The translations under genes were made by a program, and so were the position numbers. A stretch of 57,938 nucleotides of DNA from assembly GCA_015057835.1 (NCBI GenBank), contig SVDL01000006.1, positions 1-57,938 of the forward strand, written 5' to 3'. This DNA is from Lachnospiraceae bacterium (GTDB lineage: Bacteria; Bacillota; Clostridia; Lachnospirales; Lachnospiraceae). The notes beneath the pieces are model-generated. The model did no database searches, was not told the origin of the DNA, and worked only from the letters and a program-made list of their open reading frames with translations. Shown here piece by piece: positions 8,615-17,687 of the stretch (positions are counted from its first letter, which is position 1; every line of letters begins with the position of its first letter).

Positions 8615-9250
8615 ATGGGAAAGATCTTTTACATTATGGGAAAAAGCGCCTCGGGGAAGGACAAGATCTACGGACTTCTTGCGGAGAACAAAGAACTGGC
8701 GCTCAAAAAGATCGTTTTATATACGACAAGACCGATCCGCCGCAGCGAGACGGACGGCGTCGAGTATCATTTTGTGGACGAGGCGGCGCTGGCCGCGTTT
8801 GCCGCGCAGGGAAAAGTGATCGAACAGCGGGATTATCATACCGTGATGGGGATCTGGAGCTACGCGACGATCGACGACGGTTCGGTGCGCCTTGATGCAG
8901 CGCCCGCACAGGACGGAGACTCTTCCGGAAGAGGGGAGCCGGGCGGAAATTACATTGCGATCGGCACGCTTGAGTCCTATCGGAAGATCCGCGATTATTA
9001 CGGGGAGGATGCCGTCTGTCCTGTTTACATCGAAGTGGAGGACGGGGAGCGTCTCGCCCGCGCGCTGAAGCGCGAAAAGAAACAGGCGGAACCGAAGTAT
9101 CTGGAGCTCTGCCGGCGTTTCCTCGCGGACAGCGAGGATTTTTCCGAGGAAAATATCCGCGCGGCCGGAATTACCCGCCGCTTTGACAATACCGGAGAGC
9201 TTGACGAATGCCTGAAAGAAGTTGAGGAAATGATCCGCAGTATGCTATAA
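8615..9250 (+). CDS. Guanylate kinase-like protein
   Basis: 211 residues of the GMP kinase family. A P-loop (GKSASGKDKI) opens the protein. The nucleotide-monophosphate-binding stretch follows (TTRPIRRSETDGVEYHFV). The lid region is interrupted by a Gly/Asp-rich insert (about residues 88-112, APAQDGDSSGRGEPGGN) that ordinary Gmk lacks. This paralogue sits where Bacillus carries tmk in the same cluster. It could be a true GMP kinase or a divergent relative. The longer frame from 8534 is unlikely because GGAAAG precedes the ATG at 8615 and the P-loop then sits at the usual place. Confidence 0.78.
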   Translation: MGKIFYIMGKSASGKDKIYGLLAENKELALKKIVLYTTRPIRRSETDGVEYHFVDEAALAAFAAQGKVIEQRDYHTVMGIWSYATIDDGSVRLDAAPAQDGDSSGRGEPGGNYIAIGTLESYRKIRDYYGEDAVCPVYIEVEDGERLARALKREKKQAEPKYLELCRRFLADSEDFSEENIRAAGITRRFDNTGELDECLKEVEEMIRSML

Positions 9251-9305
9251 TAAATTGGTTAAGCCTGTTTTACGATGACGAAAGAAGCCCAGACGGAGGA
9301 ACAGT

Positions 9306-10301
9306 ATGGAACTTCGGAGTTTCCGGGAACTGATCGGACATGAGGAGATCGTGCACCATCTTGAGACAGCGATCCGGGGCGGCACGGTGGCTCACGCGTA
9401 TATCATCGAAGGAGAGAGCGGGAGCGGAAAAAGGACGATCGCCGCACTTTTCGCGGCGGCGCTCCTGTGTGAGACAAAAGGAACGGATCCCTGCGGGAAA
9501 TGTCTCTCCTGCAGCAAGGCCTTTTCAAATAATCATCCGGATATCATTCACGTCCAGCACGAAAAGCCGGGCGTGATCAGCGTGGACGAGATCCGCGAAC
9601 AGGTGGTCTCCACGGCGGACATAAAGCCCTATGAGAGCCCCTGGAAGATCTACATCATCGCGGACGCGGACAAGATGAACCCGCAGGCGCAGAACGCGCT
9701 GCTCAAGACGATCGAGGAGCCGGCGCCTTATGTGATCGTGCTTCTTCTTGCCTCGTCCCGGGAAAGTCTTCTGCCGACGATCCGGTCCCGCTGCATGACA
9801 TTGTCGCTGAAACCCATTGATCCGGAGCGGATCCGGGAGCATCTTGAGAAGGAGCTGCATGTTTCCGCCCAGGAGGCGCAGGTCATCGCCGCGTTTTCAC
9901 AGGGAAACATCGGAAAAGCACGCGCGCTTGCGACAGGATCGGATTTTGCGGAAATGGTCCGCGGTGCGGTGAGCATCCTTACAAAGATCCGGAAAATGAA
10001 CGTGCGACAGTGCATCGCCGCGATCTCTCAGCTGACACTGGACAAACAGAATATTTACGATTACCTTGACATTTTCACGATGTGGTTCCGCGACGTGCTG
10101 ATGTTCAAGGCGACACAGGATATCGACAGCCTGATCTTCCGGGGCAGGCTGGAAGCGATATCCGAGGAAGCCAGGCACTGTTCCTATGAGGGGCTGGAGG
10201 AGATCCTCGCCGCGATCGACACGGCCAGGACCCGGCTCCGGGCAAATGTCAACTTTGACATCACCATGGAACTCCTGTTCCTGACGATCAGGGAGAAATA
10301 A
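9306..10301 (+). CDS. holB: DNA polymerase III subunit delta'
   Basis: 331 residues of the clamp-loader AAA+ ATPase subunit delta'. The P-loop-like GESGSGKRT (about 36-44) is followed by a four-Cys zinc module (CETKGTDPCGKCLSCSKAF). DADKMNPQAQNALLKTIEEP is the Walker B / sensor region, and LPTIRSRC carries the SRC motif of clamp loaders. The protein helps load the beta clamp at the replication fork. It follows the kinase-like gene by 55 bases, with AGACGGAGGAAC before the start, and is followed by ricT 6 bases later, the conserved Bacillota order. Confidence 0.92.
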   Translation: MELRSFRELIGHEEIVHHLETAIRGGTVAHAYIIEGESGSGKRTIAALFAAALLCETKGTDPCGKCLSCSKAFSNNHPDIIHVQHEKPGVISVDEIREQVVSTADIKPYESPWKIYIIADADKMNPQAQNALLKTIEEPAPYVIVLLLASSRESLLPTIRSRCMTLSLKPIDPERIREHLEKELHVSAQEAQVIAAFSQGNIGKARALATGSDFAEMVRGAVSILTKIRKMNVRQCIAAISQLTLDKQNIYDYLDIFTMWFRDVLMFKATQDIDSLIFRGRLEAISEEARHCSYEGLEEILAAIDTARTRLRANVNFDITMELLFLTIREK

Positions 10302-10307
10302 GAACGA

Positions 10308-11708
10308 ATGGCAATTATCACAGGAATTAAATTCAGAACGCCGAGCAAAGTATATTACTTTGCGCCGGGAGAGCTGCAGCCGAAATACAACGATCACGTG
10401 ATCGTGGAGACGGCGAGAGGGCTCGAGTACGGAAGAGTCGTTCTGCCGATGAGGGACATACCGGAGGAGGAGATCAAGCAGCCTCTGAAGGAAGTGATCC
10501 GCATCGCCACGAAGGAAGACGACCTTCACGAGAGAGAAAACAGGGAAAAAGAAGAGGAGGCCTACTCCGTCTGCCAGCGGAAGATCCGGGAACATGAGCT
10601 GGAGATGAAGCTCGTCGCCGCAGAGTATACATTTGACAACAGCAAGCTGACCTTTTACTTTACGGCGGACGGAAGAGTGGATTTCCGGGAACTCGTCAAA
10701 GATCTCGCCGCTATTTTCCGGACAAGGATCGAGCTTCGGCAGATCGGCGTCCGTGACGAGACGAAGATCATCGGAGGGATCGGCATCTGCGGCAGGCCGC
10801 TGTGCTGCCACGCCTATCTGCACGATTTCGCGCCGGTATCCATAAAAATGGCCAAGGAGCAGAATCTTTCCCTGAATCCGACCAAGATCTCCGGCACCTG
10901 CGGAAGACTTATGTGCTGCCTGAAAAACGAGGCGGAGACATACGAGTACCTGAACCGCGGTCTGCCCAGGAAAGGCGACGGCGCGACGACGCCGGACGGC
11001 TTATCCGCGGAGATCCAGAGCGTCAATATTCTACGGCAGACGGTCCGCGTGATCGTTGATCTTGAGAATGATGAAAAGGAAATGAGGGAATACCCGGTCT
11101 CCGAGATCACCTTTACCCCGAAGAAGGGAAGAAAACGCCCGGGAGAGGAACAGGAAACGGTTTACCGGCAGAGTGTCCCGGATGCGGAAGCGGAGGAAAA
11201 TGCAAATACATTCCTTGAGGAACAGGAAGAGCTTTCCGCTCTGATGCAGGAGCCCGGAGAAGAGGAAACGGCTGCGGAGCCGGAAGTTCCCGAGGAAGCA
11301 AAGACCCTGAGAAAAGAACGCAGGCAGAGAAAGAGACGCCGTCAGAAGGCGGACCCGGCGGAGAGCGGCGCGCGGAAAGAAAGTACCGGGGAGAATACGG
11401 TACAGCCGCAGACGGAGCGCGCAGCGCAGGAACCCGGCGCGGAAGGCGCAAAAGAAGGTTCCGAAGAAAACAAACGCCGGAGCAGAAGGCACAGAAGCCG
11501 CAGAAAAACGGCTTCCGGAGAGTCTTCCGAAACAAAGGGGAACCGTGAGGCGCAGGGAAACGCCCGTCCGTCAGATCCGGAGGATAACAGAGGCAATGGC
11601 GGAGAAAAAGCTGACGGGAAAAACCCGTCCAGGCGCCACCGCAGAAAGCGCTCCCACAGCCGCCGCAGCAGGGAAGAGGGCGCGGCGCCAACGGAAAACG
11701 AAGCATGA
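10308..11708 (+). CDS. ricT: PSP1-domain protein RicT (YaaT) with a long charged tail
   Basis: 466 residues. Residues 1-270 form the PSP1/YaaT domain. Its Cys-rich motifs GICGRPLCCHAYLHDF and TCGRLMCCLKNEAETY supply the ligands of the iron-sulfur clusters of the RicAFT (Y-complex), which in Bacillus affects RNase Y activity, competence and sporulation. From about residue 275 the protein is a low-complexity tail rich in Glu, Arg and Lys (KERRQRKRRRQK, RRSRRHRSRRK), much longer than in B. subtilis YaaT (about 275 residues). Such basic tails often bind nucleic acid; that is inference. The partner genes ricA and ricF are not in the window. Its 3' end overlaps trmN by 4 bases. Confidence 0.88.
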   Translation: MAIITGIKFRTPSKVYYFAPGELQPKYNDHVIVETARGLEYGRVVLPMRDIPEEEIKQPLKEVIRIATKEDDLHERENREKEEEAYSVCQRKIREHELEMKLVAAEYTFDNSKLTFYFTADGRVDFRELVKDLAAIFRTRIELRQIGVRDETKIIGGIGICGRPLCCHAYLHDFAPVSIKMAKEQNLSLNPTKISGTCGRLMCCLKNEAETYEYLNRGLPRKGDGATTPDGLSAEIQSVNILRQTVRVIVDLENDEKEMREYPVSEITFTPKKGRKRPGEEQETVYRQSVPDAEAEENANTFLEEQEELSALMQEPGEEETAAEPEVPEEAKTLRKERRQRKRRRQKADPAESGARKESTGENTVQPQTERAAQEPGAEGAKEGSEENKRRSRRHRSRRKTASGESSETKGNREAQGNARPSDPEDNRGNGGEKADGKNPSRRHRRKRSHSRRSREEGAAPTENEA

Positions 11709-12448
11709 GCGAGAGAATCGATGAACTTATGCCGGGCAGGGTCGTGATCCAGAACCCGGCATTTTTCTGCTTTGGAATCGATGCGGTGCTGCTGGCGCAT
11801 TTTCCGCTTCTGCGGAAAAAAGACCAGGTCCTGGACCTCGGATGCGGGAACGGCGTCATTCCGCTGATCATGAGTGCGGAGGCGGACCGGCCGGGATTTG
11901 AGAGCGTTCATTTTACAGGCCTTGAACTGCAGTCCCCCCTTGCGGATCTCGCGGTGAGGAGCGTGCAGATGAGCGGCCAGCAGGAGCGGATCACGATCCT
12001 GAACGGCGATCTGCGAAACAGCAGGGAATTATTCAGGCCGGCGTCATTTACGCTGATCACCTGTAATCCGCCTTACACCCCGGCGGGACACGGCCTCCGG
12101 AATCCGTCCGCGCCTGTCAGCATTGCCAGGCATGAGATCTGCGCGACGCTTGACGATGTGGTCGGATCGGCGTCCTGGCTGCTTAAGAACAGCGGGCGGT
12201 TTGCCTTGGTTCACCGGCCGGAACGGCTTGCGGAGATCTTTGCCGCTCTGGGGAAATACCATCTTTCGCCGAAACGGCTGCGGATGGTACACCCCTATGA
12301 GGGGAAAAATGCAAATTTAGTTCTGATCGAGTCGGTCAAATGCGGACGCCCGGGACTCAAAACGGAGCCGCCTCTGATCGTCTATGACAGACCCGGACAG
12401 TACAGCCGGGAAATACTCGAGATCTACGGGATGCAGCAGGATTCATGA
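11705..12448 (+). CDS. trmN: tRNA1(Val) (adenine37-N6)-methyltransferase (YabB/TrmN6)
   Basis: 247 residues of a class I SAM-dependent methyltransferase. VLDLGCGNGVIPL is the SAM-binding motif I and ITCNPPYTPAG the N6-adenine NPPY motif. The N-terminal FFCFGIDAVLLAHF is typical of the YabB/TrmN6 family, which methylates A37 of tRNA-Val. ATGA overlap with the ricT stop suggests translational coupling. The position in a ricT-trmN-rsmI cluster supports the family call. The next gene probably starts 86 bases after its stop. Confidence 0.88.
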   Translation: MSERIDELMPGRVVIQNPAFFCFGIDAVLLAHFPLLRKKDQVLDLGCGNGVIPLIMSAEADRPGFESVHFTGLELQSPLADLAVRSVQMSGQQERITILNGDLRNSRELFRPASFTLITCNPPYTPAGHGLRNPSAPVSIARHEICATLDDVVGSASWLLKNSGRFALVHRPERLAEIFAALGKYHLSPKRLRMVHPYEGKNANLVLIESVKCGRPGLKTEPPLIVYDRPGQYSREILEIYGMQQDS

Positions 12449-12534
12449 GGAGATCCGTTTCCCCGCGTAAAAAGCGGAAGACGGAAAAAAGAAGCATGCG
12501 AGAGCATGAGGAAGAATTGAGGGGAATACAGAAA

Positions 12535-13407
12535 ATGGGAAAAAAGAAAAGGTGGGGAGACCGGCGCGACGCGACGCTCGTCCGCGAGACTGACGGACTG
12601 CATTTCGTTATGCCGATCATTTATCCCGGCAGATGCAACAACGAGGCGTTTATCAATCTCACAGTGGACCTCACCGAGACTGCGAAGTACCTCGACTATA
12701 AAAATGCAAACAACGAAAATCCGGATTTCAGATACACGCTGTTCCACGTGATCGTGACCGCGGCATTTAAAGTATTTACGCTGATGCCGTGGATGAACAA
12801 ATTTATCCAGAACAAGAACATTTACCAGCGAGATACCGTCTCCGCGGGCTTTGTCGTCCGCAAGAGAATGGAGGCGGGCAGCACCGAGGGCGGCGCGCTT
12901 CTTTTCGCGGATCCGGACGATACGATCGTCGAGATCCGGCAGAAGCTCTATAAAGTGATCACGACTTCCCGCAGTGACGAGGGAGACGCGTCCGCCAACA
13001 GCGCGGACATTCTGCAGAAGCTCCCGCGCTTTGTCGGCAAAGCTGTCGTGGAAGCGCTGGTCCTCATGGACCGCTTTGGAAAAGCGCCGTCATCCATGGT
13101 GGCATCGGATCCCTATCAGGCTTCCATCATGCTGACCAACCTCGGATCGGTGGGGCTGGATGCGGGATACCATCATCTGACGGAGTGGGGGACCAATTCC
13201 TTCTTTGTTATCATCGGGAAGAGGGGAAAACACCCGTTCTACGAGGAAGACGGGACCGTGACCATGAAGGATTCCATCGAACTGGGACTTACGATCGATG
13301 AACGGATCGGGGACGGATACATGTTCTCGCAGGCAGTGAAGCTGTTTGAGAAAATGATCGCGCACCCGGAATATCTTGACAGACCGCTTAAGGAGGAGAT
13401 CGACTGA
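12535..13407 (+). CDS. 2-oxoacid dehydrogenase E2-like acyltransferase lacking the catalytic histidine
   Basis: 290 residues matching the catalytic (chloramphenicol acetyltransferase-like) domain of E2 acyltransferases, without lipoyl or E1-binding domains. IMLTNLGSVGLDAGYHH and ELGLTIDERIGDG are the recognisable motifs. In E2 and CAT enzymes the latter reads DHRxxDG or HHAVCDG; here the His position is Glu256, while Asp260 and Gly261 remain. It may have lost acyl transfer or use another base. A frame extends up to 12445, but GAGGGG ten bases before the ATG at 12535 fits best. It ends one base before the acyl-CoA synthetase, so the two probably work together on an activated acyl group. Confidence 0.75.
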   Translation: MGKKKRWGDRRDATLVRETDGLHFVMPIIYPGRCNNEAFINLTVDLTETAKYLDYKNANNENPDFRYTLFHVIVTAAFKVFTLMPWMNKFIQNKNIYQRDTVSAGFVVRKRMEAGSTEGGALLFADPDDTIVEIRQKLYKVITTSRSDEGDASANSADILQKLPRFVGKAVVEALVLMDRFGKAPSSMVASDPYQASIMLTNLGSVGLDAGYHHLTEWGTNSFFVIIGKRGKHPFYEEDGTVTMKDSIELGLTIDERIGDGYMFSQAVKLFEKMIAHPEYLDRPLKEEID

Positions 13408-13408
13408 C

Positions 13409-15214
13409 ATGGCAGAGACCCTGGCACAGAGAATCAAGGAAAAAATCGCGCCGGAATCGGCGAAAACGGCAGCAGAACCGAAAAAAATCACCGCAAAGAC
13501 CCCCTGGCTTCCGTCGGTGGACGGCGTCCCGGATCATCTGGACTATTTCTCCGGAAGCATGTTTGAAATGGTCGAGGCGGTGGCGGAGAAATATCCGAAC
13601 TACGTGGCGTTTGACTTTATGGGAAGACCGACAACTTATAAAAGACTGGTCTCCGAAGTCCACCAGTGCGCAAAAGCGCTCAAGACCATCGGCGTGCGGG
13701 AAAATGACCGTGTCACCATTGCGATGCCGAACTGCCCGCAGGCGATCTTCACGTTCTACGCGGTCAATCTGATCGGCGCCGTCGCCAATATGATCCATCC
13801 GCTCTCCGCGGAGAAAGAGATCGAGTTCTATCTCAATGATTCCGGATCGGTCACGGCGATCACGCTGGACCAGTTCTACGGAAAATTCGAGAGGATCCGC
13901 GCGCATACACGCATTACGAATATTATCATCGCCAGCATTAAGGACGAGCTCTCGAGACCGGTCAAGATCGGATACATGCTCACGGAAGGCCGCAAGCAGG
14001 AAAAGATCCCCGCTGACGCACCGGTGATCCGCTGGAATGAATTCTATAAGCTCGGAAGACACTGCTTTTATAATTACCGCTGCGAGAGAAAAGCCGAAGA
14101 TCCGGCGGTCGTGCTCTATTCCGGCGGCACGACGGGAACGACGAAGGGAATCCTTCTCACGAACCTCAATTTCAACGCGCTCGGGGAGCAGGTCATCGCC
14201 GCCAATCCGATTTTTGCGCCGGGAGATAAAATGCTCGCCGCCATGCCGCTTTTCCACGGCTTCGGTCTCGGCGTGTGCATCCACACAATGCTCTCCCACG
14301 GCGGACGCTGCGTCCTGGTGCCGAGATTTACGGCGAAGAGCTACGCGAAGCTGATCACGAAATACAAATGCAATTTCATCGCCGGCGTCCCGACGCTCTA
14401 CGAAGCGCTGCTGCGGCTGCCGTCCATGGAAAAAGCCGATCTGTCCTCCCTGAAGGGCGTGTTCTCCGGAGGAGATTCTCTCTCGATCGAGCTGAAGAAG
14501 AAACTGGACCAGTTCCTTGCGGAGCACAATGCCTCGATCAAAGTGAGAGAGGGCTACGGAACGACAGAGACCGTCACAGCCTGCTGTCTCACGCCCATCA
14601 ATGAGGCGAAGGAAGGTTCCATCGGCATTCCGTTCCCGGATATCTACATCAAGATCGTAAAACCGGACACGGACGAGGAGCTGCCTTACGGGGAAGAGGG
14701 AGAGATCCTTCTCGCGGGACCGACGGTCATGAAGGAATATGTCGGAAAACCGGAGGAGACCGCGCAGACGCTCCGTCACCACAAAGACGGGCTCACCTGG
14801 GTCTACACCGGCGATCTCGGCACGATGGACGAGGACGGCTTCGTCTATTTCAAAGGCCGCGCGAAGCGCATGATCATCAGCTCCGGATACAATGTCTATC
14901 CGGCGCAGATCGAAAACATTCTTGACGCGCACGAGTGCGTCCAGATGAGCTGCGTCATCGGCGTCCCGGATTCCTACCGGATGCAGGCGGTCAAGGCGTT
15001 TATCATGCTGAAGCCCGGCGTCCCGAAGAGCGAGAAGATCCGCCAGGAGATCATGGATTACTGCAGCAGACATGTGGCCAAATACGCGATGCCGAGGGAG
15101 ATCGAGTTCCGCGACGAGCTTCCGAAGACGTTGGTAGGCAAAGTGGCTTACCGGGTCCTCGAAGAGGAAGAAGAGGCAAAGAGAGCCAAAGCAGCTGCGC
15201 CGGCGGAAGAATAA
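13409..15214 (+). CDS. AMP-forming acyl-CoA synthetase (class I adenylate-forming enzyme)
   Basis: 601 residues. The family core motifs are present: YSGGTTGTTKG (P-loop, A3), EGYGTTETVTACC (A5), WVYTGDLGTMDEDGF (A7, with the ribose-binding Asp) and KGRAKRMIISSGYNVYP (A8 hinge). LVGKVAYRVL near the end holds the catalytic lysine of the A10 motif. The reaction is ATP-dependent activation of a carboxylic acid to an acyl-CoA; chain length cannot be read by eye. AAGGAGGAG lies in the 3' end of the upstream gene, and ATG 13409 follows its stop by one base, so the pair is an operon. The insertion of this pair between trmN and rsmI is not the usual order. Confidence 0.85.
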   Translation: MAETLAQRIKEKIAPESAKTAAEPKKITAKTPWLPSVDGVPDHLDYFSGSMFEMVEAVAEKYPNYVAFDFMGRPTTYKRLVSEVHQCAKALKTIGVRENDRVTIAMPNCPQAIFTFYAVNLIGAVANMIHPLSAEKEIEFYLNDSGSVTAITLDQFYGKFERIRAHTRITNIIIASIKDELSRPVKIGYMLTEGRKQEKIPADAPVIRWNEFYKLGRHCFYNYRCERKAEDPAVVLYSGGTTGTTKGILLTNLNFNALGEQVIAANPIFAPGDKMLAAMPLFHGFGLGVCIHTMLSHGGRCVLVPRFTAKSYAKLITKYKCNFIAGVPTLYEALLRLPSMEKADLSSLKGVFSGGDSLSIELKKKLDQFLAEHNASIKVREGYGTTETVTACCLTPINEAKEGSIGIPFPDIYIKIVKPDTDEELPYGEEGEILLAGPTVMKEYVGKPEETAQTLRHHKDGLTWVYTGDLGTMDEDGFVYFKGRAKRMIISSGYNVYPAQIENILDAHECVQMSCVIGVPDSYRMQAVKAFIMLKPGVPKSEKIRQEIMDYCSRHVAKYAMPREIEFRDELPKTLVGKVAYRVLEEEEEAKRAKAAAPAEE

Positions 15215-15222
15215 GAAACATC

Positions 15223-15253
15223 TGTCCACGGGCGGAGGCCTGTGGACATTTTT
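15223..15253 (+). terminator. Terminator after the acyl-CoA synthetase gene
   Basis: TGTCCAC at 15223-15229 pairs with GTGGACA at 15242-15248, extended by GGC/GCC inside the stem, and is followed by TTTTT. It separates the acyl-CoA synthetase operon from rsmI, whose ribosome binding site (AGAGGAG) follows at once. It may be leaky, allowing read-through into rsmI. Confidence 0.7.
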
Positions 15254-15273
15254 ACGTAAGAGAGGAGCCGTCT

Positions 15274-16131
15274 ATGAGCGGAACCCTGTATTTATGCGCA
15301 ACGCCGATCGGAAATCTCGGCGATATAACCTACCGGGTCGTGGAAACGCTCCGGCAGGTCTCGCTGATCGCCGCGGAGGACACCCGGAACAGCCGGGTAC
15401 TTCTCGAGCGGTATGATATCCATACCCCGATGACAAGCTACCACGAGCACAACGCGGTCGCCAAAGGAGAGGCACTGGCTTCGAAGCTTCTTAAGGGGGA
15501 GGATATTGCGCTGATCACGGACGCAGGAACCCCTGCCATCTCCGACCCCGGCGAGGTGATGGTGCGGATCTGTTACGAATACGGAATACCGGTGACATCG
15601 CTTCCCGGTCCCTCCGCCGTGATCACCGCACTGACCCTCTCGGGAATGAGCGCGCGGCGGTTTGTCTATGAGGGATTTCTTCCCCGGGAGAAGAAAGAGC
15701 GGGAGGAAGTGCTGGAATCCCTGAAGAGGGAAAGACGCACGGTCATTTTCTACGAAGCCCCGCACCGGCTGCGCAGAACACTGGAGTATTTTGCCGCTGT
15801 TTTCGGGGAAGGACGGAAGATCACCCTCTGCCGGGAACTCACGAAAAAGTTCGAGACCATAGACCGGACGACAATAGGAGAAGCCATCCGCTTCTACGCC
15901 GAGTCGGAGCCCCGCGGGGAATATGTCCTTGTCATAGAGGGCATGAGCGGAGAAGAAGCTGCGCAGGAGGCCGCAGCGGCCTGGGAGAGCATGAGCATTT
16001 CCGAACATGTCGCCATGTATGAGAAAGAAGGACATGACCGGAAAGAAGCGATGCGTCTTGCGGCAAAGGACAGAGGCGTGTCCCGCAGAGACATTTATCA
16101 GGAACTGCTGAACGGACGCTCTTCCGGGTAA
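15274..16131 (+). CDS. rsmI: 16S rRNA (cytidine1402-2'-O)-methyltransferase
   Basis: 285 residues of RsmI, an SAM-dependent methylase of the tetrapyrrole-methylase fold that modifies C1402 in the ribosomal P site. The start MSGTLYLCATPIGNLGDIT is the family signature. AAEDTRNSRVLLERY, SYHEHN, LITDAGTPAISDPG and PGPSAVITALTLSG are all in the expected order. AGAGGAG precedes the ATG. The last 34 bases overlap the 3' end of recQ on the other strand, so the two transcripts converge. Confidence 0.93.
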   Translation: MSGTLYLCATPIGNLGDITYRVVETLRQVSLIAAEDTRNSRVLLERYDIHTPMTSYHEHNAVAKGEALASKLLKGEDIALITDAGTPAISDPGEVMVRICYEYGIPVTSLPGPSAVITALTLSGMSARRFVYEGFLPREKKEREEVLESLKRERRTVIFYEAPHRLRRTLEYFAAVFGEGRKITLCRELTKKFETIDRTTIGEAIRFYAESEPRGEYVLVIEGMSGEEAAQEAAAAWESMSISEHVAMYEKEGHDRKEAMRLAAKDRGVSRRDIYQELLNGRSSG

Positions 16132-17654
16132 ATATACAGATGTGTGCGGATCTCTTTGAGAAACGCTTTTCCGTAACGAAAGGCTGTGAGAGGAGAGATC
16201 CCGTCGATCATGAGAAGCTCCCGCATGGATACGGGAAGCGCCGTGCAGAGAGAGCGGAGGATCCGGTCGTTGAAGATTTTGTCCGGGGAGCAGCGCTTTT
16301 CGCCGGCAAGGCGGCTTCGCAGCGCGAGAAGCCGGCAGTAGAGCTCATACTGCCTGGGGGAAAGGCCGGCGCTGCTTTCCGGCGTCCGGAGGCAGGCGCC
16401 GCGCAGGAGCTTTTTTCGTCCCGCTTCGTTCACGGGAAGCTCTCCGGAAAGACAGACGGAGCATTTTCCGCAGAAGGAAGGGGCGTGCTCCCCGAAGTAT
16501 TCCAGCATGAAAGCGCGCAGACAGACTCTGCCGGCGGCGTAACAGTCCATTGTGCGGAGTTTTTCTCTCTCTGAGGCCTTGTGGCTTCGGAGAGCTTTTT
16601 TATTTTCCGCATTTTCCGCCTCTCTGTCGATGAAAAGGTTTCCTGTCTTCACATCCTTCGGGTGATAAAAAAGGATGCATTCCGCGGGGAACCCGTCTCT
16701 GCCGGCGCGCCCGGCTTCCTGATAATAGCTCTCCATATCTTTGGGCATATTGTAATGAATGACAAAGCGCACATCGGGCTTGTCCACGCCCATGCCAAAC
16801 GCGTTTGTCGCGGCGATGACTGGTGTCTCTCCGTCCATAAACCGCTGCTGAACGGCGTTCCTTTCTTCCGGTGTCATGCCCGCGTGATATTTTTCGGCGG
16901 AAATGCCCGCGCGCTTCAGATGCCGGGCGACTTTTTCCACGGTTTTTCTGGTCTGGCAGTAAATGATGCCGCATTCACCGGGATGCCGGCGTATGTGAAA
17001 TAGAAGAGCGCTGCGGCGGTCTTTCGGCCGCTCGACGGCAAAGAAAAGATTCGGCCTGTCAAAGCCTGTGGCGAGACAGTACGGTTTCTGAAGATGAAGC
17101 TCCCGCAGGATCTCTTCGCGGATCCGGGCGTCCGCCGTGGCGGTAAAGGCGGCGACGCGCAGAGAACCGGAGCGTTTCCGGAGATCATCAATAAAGGTGT
17201 GGATCTGTGTGTATTCCGGGCGGAACCCGTGTCCCCACTTGGAAATACAGTGCGCTTCATCAACGCACAGAAAAGAGACCGGATAAGAGAAAATAAAGCG
17301 GCGGAATTCGTCCCGTGTGAGACGTTCCGGAGAGACGTACAGGATCCTGAAAGGCGGGGAGAGTTCCCGAAGAGGATGCAGGGAACTGATGGCAGCGGCG
17401 GGGATGCCCCGGCGCCGGAGGGATTCGACCTGATCTTCCATAAGAGAGAGAAGAGGAGAGACCACGATCGTGATCCCCGGGAAGAGAAGGGCGGGAACCT
17501 CGTAGCAGATCGATTTTCCTGCGCCTGTCGGCATAATGCCGAGGACATCTCTTCCGGAGAGAAGAGCCCGGACAAGAGCTTCCTGTCCGGGCCTGAAATC
17601 ATCGTATCCCCAGTATTTTTTCAGAACCTGTCTTGCGTTTTCATAGTCAGACAT
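16098..17654 (-). CDS. recQ: RecQ-family ATP-dependent DNA helicase, compact form
   Basis: 518 residues; E. coli RecQ is about 610. Motifs seen: FRPGQ (motif 0), MPTGAGKSICYE (Walker A, Lys47), VSPLLSLMEDQV (Ia), CVDEAHCISKWGHGFRPEY (II plus the aromatic loop), FTATADARI (III), TNAFGMGVDKPDVRFVIH (V) and QEAGRAGRDG (VI). A zinc-binding set follows (CLRAFMLEYFG, FCGKCSVC). After it there is no full RQC winged helix; about a hundred residues end in an HRDC-like helical segment. The protein unwinds DNA 3' to 5' during repair. pncB lies upstream on the same strand, 33 bases away. Confidence 0.9.
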   Translation of the reverse strand: MSDYENARQVLKKYWGYDDFRPGQEALVRALLSGRDVLGIMPTGAGKSICYEVPALLFPGITIVVSPLLSLMEDQVESLRRRGIPAAAISSLHPLRELSPPFRILYVSPERLTRDEFRRFIFSYPVSFLCVDEAHCISKWGHGFRPEYTQIHTFIDDLRKRSGSLRVAAFTATADARIREEILRELHLQKPYCLATGFDRPNLFFAVERPKDRRSALLFHIRRHPGECGIIYCQTRKTVEKVARHLKRAGISAEKYHAGMTPEERNAVQQRFMDGETPVIAATNAFGMGVDKPDVRFVIHYNMPKDMESYYQEAGRAGRDGFPAECILFYHPKDVKTGNLFIDREAENAENKKALRSHKASEREKLRTMDCYAAGRVCLRAFMLEYFGEHAPSFCGKCSVCLSGELPVNEAGRKKLLRGACLRTPESSAGLSPRQYELYCRLLALRSRLAGEKRCSPDKIFNDRILRSLCTALPVSMRELLMIDGISPLTAFRYGKAFLKEIRTHLYIYPEERPFSSS

Positions 17655-17687
17655 AGAAAAAACAGACGGGGTGTGAGCTTGGGAAGA

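Noticed and set aside
13388..15229. 613-codon minus-strand frame
   Set aside because: It mirrors the acyl-CoA synthetase gene, which carries all adenylate-forming motifs. The antisense product has no recognisable domain and is rich in Arg, His and Asp, as expected of a shadow.
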